A stretch of DNA of 64,000 nucleotides from Boswellia sacra (lineage: Eukaryota > Streptophyta > Magnoliopsida > Sapindales > Burseraceae), in NCBI GenBank assembly GCA_013180625.2, contig SNVD02007530.1, positions 186,001 through 250,000 on the forward strand, given 5' to 3'. Positions 59,334-64,000 of this stretch are shown in pieces; the stretch's first letter is position 1, and every line of letters starts with the position of its first letter. The notes under the pieces are model-generated. The model made no database searches. It saw only the letters and a program-made list of their open reading frames with translations, and was not told where the DNA came from. The position numbers and the translations under genes are program-made.

Positions 59334-60437
59334 ACCATGACGACTTTGATACCGTGTTCAATTTGTCAGTTTTTTAAAAGTTGCACTCGTAGATATGGAG
59401 TTAACTTGAGTACATATTCTCTAATAATATGTACTGATCAACTAGAGTAAGCTAGTATATATAATACATTCAAACATAACACAACCCATATATCTACACA
59501 ATAACAGCTATATATATATATAACCAGGACAGAATTTTTGAATTCTAATTAATTTCTTTATTGTTCCTTTTATTCATAAATTCCTTTCAACGAATAATGT
59601 TGCAAGAACTGTGTATTTTAATTACGTATTTACATGCATATTAGTACTGGACAACAAGTGGCAGCACATGAAGGATGATAAAGCATCTCTCTGAAGGTCT
59701 CGACCAACTAATAATTAATAAATTTATCTTATGAAGAGGTTGATAATTAAATTTCTTCGAAAAGGATTCTTTATACTAGATTTATCATTCACTCTCTAAA
59801 TACAAAATTTAACAAAGCAATTAGTATATAACACACAATTGCAATCAATAATAAATAATTGTATCGAGTGATACATGTGTGTGTATACCATGACGACTTT
59901 GATACCGTGTTAAATTTGTCAGTTTTTTAAAAGTTGCACTCGTAGATATAGAGTTAACTTGAGTACATATTCTCTAATAATATGTACTGATCAACTAGAG
60001 GAAGCTAGTATATATAATACATTCAAACATAACACAACCCATATATCTACACAATAACAGCTATATATATATAACCAGGACAGAATTTTTGAATTCTAAT
60101 TAATTTCTTTATTGTTCCTTTTATTCATAAATTCCTTTCAACGAATAATTTTGCAAGAACTGTGTATTTTAATTACGTATTTACATGCATATTAGTACTG
60201 GACAACAAGTGGCAGCACATGAAGGATGATAAAGCATCTCTATGAAGGTCTCGACCAACTACTAATTAATAAATTTATCTTATGAAGAGGTTGATAATTC
60301 AATTTCTTCGAAAAGGATTCTTTATACTAGATTTATCATTCACTCTCTAAATAGAAAATTTAACAAAGCAATTAGTATATAACACACAATTGCAATCAAT
60401 AATAAATAATTGTATCGAGTGATAGATGTGTGTGTAT
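59334..60437. repeat. Tandem duplication, two 553-bp units
   Basis: ACCATGACGACTTTGATACC begins unit 1 at 59334 and unit 2 at 59887. The units run almost base for base to GAGTGATACATGTGTGTGTAT and GAGTGATAGATGTGTGTGTAT, with only a handful of substitutions noted. Near-identity means a recent event, younger than the block duplication itself, since copy A has one unit. Confidence 0.92.
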
Positions 60438-60840
60438 ATATATATATATATTTGCAGAAAGCAAGAACAAATGGCAGTTGATGAACAGGTGAACTTGCTT
60501 TTCCGATAATGGGGTCGGCAAGAACTTAAAACATTTGTGCACGCTGTATGCTTTAGTTGAACAATGAGAGAGAACTGTCGATTAATTCATCTCTCAAATG
60601 TAATTCATTAAATAATTAACTACAAGTTTGTCTTTAATGGGTTGAACTTTTCTTTAATTTGTTTCACTTATTATTAGACTTTTGTAACTGTTACTGCAAC
60701 GACAACAATATTGCACTAGCCAGCTAATTAACAAAAGCTAGCTACAGTAACATGGCACTAGCTAACTAATTAAACGAAAGCTAGTTACCAGGTAGACAAA
60801 GGCCTCGCTTTTCAATTAGAAGAATAATTTAGGCTTTTCA

Positions 60841-61555
60841 CACTACAAGAATTATGATTTTTTACGGCACTGATTTACAGCGTGTTTTAGTTAAATTTTG
60901 CAAAAGATATAAGATACCAACACCCCTTGCCCCCTATCTGCGGCGTCTAAGGATAGGAATTCGTGTCGTACGTGTAGACTCGTGTCAAGACATAAAATAT
61001 GGATCCGACACGGTTATTAAACGTGTTACTCACGTGTTATAATCGTGTCATATTTAATTCATATGATTTACTTAATTGTTTAATCTAGTTATGCATAATA
61101 TATTATATTTATATCAATTAAAATTATTTTTAGAATATAAACCATTGTTAATATAAAATATTATTAAAATCATCATAATTTATTATTTTATAAATTAATT
61201 TATTTTATAATATAAAAATTTTAGTTTTATAATATATATGTTGTAAGTAGGAAACAAATTATATCATTAAATAAGCTTACATATTAAGGATAGACAAAAT
61301 ATGTTTAACTATTCGTGTCATTAAACGGATTAGTGTGTTGAACACCTTCAACACGAATCTGACCTATTTATTAATCATGTATCATGTTCGTGTCATATTT
61401 ATATCATGTTCGCGTGTTATGTCCCAAATTCCCACCCCTAACGGCGTGTGCATTGTCTATATTTTTAAAAAGTTTTACAGCGTGCAATTAAAAAACGCTG
61501 TGAAGTTTTATATCAAATGCAGCACCAAACGCTGCGTTTTGGGAGAACTGTATTA
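60841..61555. mobile_element. CACTA-type element fragment, left end
   Basis: Begins CACTACAAGAATTATGATTTTTTACGG, a classic CACTA terminus, followed by TTTACAGCGTG and, after a nested insertion, CGGCGTGTGCATTG, TTTTACAGCGTGC, AACGCTGTGAAG, AACGCTGCGTTTTGGG words typical of subterminal repeats. No right end was found. It is interrupted at 60949-61439 by a small TIR element. Confidence 0.65.
60949..61439. mobile_element. Small TIR element, relative of 7761-8260
   Basis: Ends AAGGATAGGAATT and AAATTCCCACCCCT, with flanking 10-mers TGCGGCGTCT (60939-60948) and AACGGCGTGT (61440-61449), 7 of 10 identical. The interior matches 7761-8260 over most of its length. It sits inside the CACTA-like fragment, so it is younger than that element. 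Confidence 0.8.
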
Positions 61556-61731
61556 AGGCTCTGTTCGATAACGTTTTCAGAGTACCGTTTTTCGTTTTCA
61601 AAATAAAACATTTCATCAATACATGTGCGTATACGTTTTCGGAATTCGTTTTCATAAAATAAAAAATTACCGTTTTTACCCCTGATTTTTTTCTCAGATA
61701 TATAAACAGTATCCTAATTAGGGATTACTAT

Positions 61732-62002
61732 TTGCGTTTCCGCTGCCCCTCCCCTCTCTGCTTCTCTGTTCTTCAGTCCTGCCCTGTCGCCGCCGAGCCC
61801 TGCATTTCCTCTACCCCTCCCTTCTCGCCTTCTCATCTCTTCTATCCTGCCTTGTCGCCGCCGACGGCTTGCGTTTCGTCTACCTTCCCCTCTCGCCTTC
61901 TCTGTTCTTGTATCCTGCCCTGTCGCCGCCGAGGTCTTGCATTTCCTCCACCCCTCCCCTCTCGCCTTCTCGTCTCTTCTATCCTGCACTGTCGCCGCCA
62001 AC
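61732..62002. repeat. 68-bp minisatellite, about four units
   Basis: TCCTGCCCTGTCGCCGCC-type units start at 61777, 61845, 61913 and 61982 (periods 68, 68, 69), with a partial unit before. Each contains CTTGCATTTCCTC and CCCTCTCGCCTTCTC. The array is GC-rich in an AT-rich region and lies 140-400 bases upstream of the COBRA-like start codon. Open frames across it on both strands are repeat artefacts. Confidence 0.9.
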
Positions 62003-62139
62003 ATGTGAAAGAAAAGAACCTCCGTATCTCTCCTCCTTTCTTTCTTGTTCACTCTGATGCAGATCTTGAGATAACTCAACTCAACTCCTTTAACACAAAC
62101 ATCACATTGATTGCTTTCAGCAAACCTCAGCATCAAGAA

Positions 62140-63615
62140 ATGGAATCTTCATTCTCCATTGCCAACCTCAGTGGCTTCACCATTCTCTTCTTTTTCTTGT
62201 TATTTTCCTCTACTTTCACTTCCACAGGTCAGACTCAACTCTCATTACAGCTTCTTTGTTTTCTCTTATTGTTCAGATTATGATTTTGCGTTTTTCAAGG
62301 GCCTGTGTTGGTTTCCCGATCTGGGTTGTGGTTATTTTGCCAAAAAAAAACTTTTTGCGTGGATTTTACTGAGTTTAATAGGAGTTTAGCTTTCTCTGCA
62401 ACTCTATGTGGTCAAACTTGGTCAAATGAAGAGATTTCTTCTGTAGTGTTAGTATTAAAGTTTTGATCTCGCGAGTGAGATTGTGTAAGAAAGGGTTCGT
62501 GATATGCAGGGAGTGTACTATAAGAGAGATTTGTATTGGATTTGTTTCGATCTCTAAATGCTTAAACATGAGCATATGAATTGGTGATTGCACTGAAGAA
62601 AAGTAATGCTCTTGGATGAATGGGATTATTTGTTTGTTTAATTTTATATCATAATTATTACTATTCAATTGATAGGAATTATAATTTGAACCGATATGTG
62701 GCTTTGAAACAAAATATGTACTTTTTGAACCTAATGTGAAGGTCAAGTTGAGGGTCAGACAGGATTAGTTGTGTAAGAGATTTGGTATTTTTAATCGTCT
62801 TCTGCATAGAAAAATATTATAGTTGCTTTTGTGGTTGTGCTTTGTGTCCAGTTCTCCATGCTTGTCTTGTATGTCTCTTTCGCCTTTAGACCTTAATTAA
62901 AAATGTTGAGAGCTAAAGATTTCATTTTTCTTTACTGGATGGTTTTGCAAAGCCTATGATGCCCTTGATCCAACCGGAAATATCACCATCAAATGGGATA
63001 TTATGAGTTGGACTCCAGATGGATATGTCGTAAGTGTTAATTAATCATAGATTCTTTTATGATAGTATGATATAAATCTTCTTGTTGAAATCGATTAGCT
63101 TTGGCATGGCCTAAAGCATTAGATCGTGATTCAACTTGATCCAAAGCATTCACATCAAATAAAGCAAAGGAAGTGTCTCAATTGAACTCAAAAAGTGGAC
63201 CCTTTTGTGATTATTTAGACGGATCCTAAATTTTGGTTTAATGCTCATTCGCTCTTTTGTAATTCTTCTTTTCAGTTTAATTATACTTTTTTTTTCTAGA
63301 AAAAGAAATTAATAAATAAAATAAATCAATGATTTGATTATTTCAGGTTGACCTTAGTGGTGGCTACTCTTCCTCAGCATTGATTGTCCATAAATTACCA
63401 TCTCCATTTCCTTGAAAAAGGACCTATCAACTTTTACTTTTGAGAAGGGATGGGCTTTCCCTCAAAGGATTTATTTCAATGGTGATAACTGTGTAATGCC
63501 ACCCCCAGATGCCTACCCATGGTTGCCAAACGGCAGTTCCCGGCCAATTATTTCTCTACTTTGTAATGCCACCATCGTCTTTGCATCTTTGGTATTCTTA
63601 CTGGCTTATGCATGA
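62140..63615 (+). pseudogene. COBRA-like (COBL) gene lacking its central region
   Basis: Exon 1 (62140-62227) encodes a signal peptide: MESSFSIANL, a hydrophobic core FTILFFFLLFSSTF, then TST. Exon 2 (62953-63029, after a GCAAAG acceptor, in phase) encodes AYDALDPTGNITIKWDIMSW then TPDGYV, the N-terminal start of COBRA family proteins. Next, a TTTCAG acceptor at 63346 leads into 22 unfamiliar codons (VDLSGGYSSSALIVHKL...) and a TGA. In another frame, 63412-63615 encodes the family C-terminus: KKDLSTFTFEKGWAFP, YFNGDNCVMPPPDAYPWLPN, then a hydrophobic GPI-signal-like tail LVFLLAYA. The cellulose-binding-like body and the Cys-rich CCVS region (well over 300 residues in normal members) are absent. 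Intact COBRA proteins are GPI-anchored at the plasma membrane and guide cellulose deposition. This copy is best called a deletion pseudogene, possibly still making a short secreted peptide. Confidence 0.85.
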
Positions 63616-64000
63616 TGAATTATATCTAAGGCAGTTGGGAAGGCAACTTGTCGGTCCTCAGCATTTGTTGTGCGCCATCTTGTTTGATAAATGCCGAAGC
63701 TTGTACTCCAGTTGCTAGGGTCTAGCGTGTTGGTGCTTCAGCTCTAACAAGATGATACAGATTGGGTTCAGGTGCACTATAGCCTGTCGTTACAGAAATC
63801 TGCTTTATTTAATTTATGTATTAGAATTGGAGGTAGAAATTTTCTTCCAGTTTTGCTTAGAATTATTTGTTGTGTTGTATGTTTCTTTATAAATACACTT
63901 GATCAAATTGTTTGTAGAAAATCCACTAGTAAAGTGGTTGTAATAAGGAACCTCATTAAGTTAATTATGTTGATATATAATGCTTTTCCCACTTGTTAGC
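63616..64000. other. 3' flank of the COBRA-like pseudogene
   Basis: Likely former 3' UTR (TTCAGGTGCACTATAG, TTTGTAGAAAATCC). No new gene start was recognised before the window ends. Confidence 0.5.

Larger units (their letters stand above)
58284..60840. repeat. Duplicated noncoding block, copy B
   Basis: Partner of 38485-39864, enlarged by a 328-bp palindromic insertion (58563-58890) and a 553-bp tandem duplication (59334-60437). Similarity starts within 4 bases of a CACTA-like end on the left and ends exactly at a CACTACAAGAA start on the right. Confidence 0.8.

Noticed and set aside
61714..62283. 140-codon minus-strand and 183-codon plus-strand ORFs, the latter in frame with the COBRA-like ATG
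   Set aside because: Both run through the 68-bp minisatellite; the plus one has no ATG start. The ATG at 62140 followed by a signal peptide is the supported start.
62375..62746. 123-codon minus-strand ORF
   Set aside because: Antisense to intron 1 of the COBRA-like locus, low-complexity Asn/Ile/Ser content typical of AT-rich DNA.

Overview
The window is nuclear DNA of a eudicot plant, probably a woody rosid (a guess from gene content, not proven). Signs are very AT-rich intergenic DNA, genes split by GT-AG introns, plant-only families (class VI receptor-like cytoplasmic kinase, COBRA-like protein, TSO1-like CXC protein) and a dense load of plant transposons. No prokaryotic signature was seen. 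Only one protein-coding gene looks intact; most other protein-like sequence is a decayed gene or transposon.

Layout. 0-10.4 kb: a TIR element with a near-perfect 10-bp target duplication (1893-3389). Then a broken minus-strand gene for a membrane protein (4606-9058), with an 816-bp hAT-like insertion in its last exon and a three-deep transposon nest in its intron. 10.4-25.5 kb: two large Mutator-like elements (MULEs) of different families back to back. The same 9-mer, TAATTTATA, lies left of the first, between them and right of the second. The first (10389-16642) has a minus-strand MURA-type transposase relic and a plus-strand GRF-zinc-finger-like relic. The second (16652-25451) has a plus-strand transposase relic and a convergent DUF1985/Ulp1-protease-like relic, the arrangement known from KAONASHI-type MULEs.

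25.5-38.5 kb: intergenic DNA, then the intact kinase gene (32640-35892, seven exons, 390 codons). A diverged second copy of its promoter/5' UTR lies about 3.5 kb upstream with no kinase behind it. 38.5-45 kb: duplicated noncoding blocks, one copy carrying a TIR element and its partner a SINE. 47-52 kb: an antisense Copia LTR relic, a CACTA-like end and a TSO1-like CXC pseudogene. 52.5-57.5 kb: a foldback MULE derivative with inverted arms related to the KAONASHI-like element's end, a 5' LTR with a broken Copia gag, and a Pack-MULE-like element holding a subtilase fragment. 57.5-61.5 kb: a duplicate of the 38.5-kb block bounded on both sides by CACTA-like termini. 61.5-64 kb: a 68-bp minisatellite and a COBRA-like gene that keeps its signal peptide and GPI-type tail but has lost the middle.

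How it fits together: the genes do not form a pathway. The window mainly records serial transposon insertion, local duplication and gene decay around one live kinase locus. Boundaries with target duplications were read base by base; other element edges are approximate. Function calls rest on remembered family motifs, since no search could be run.
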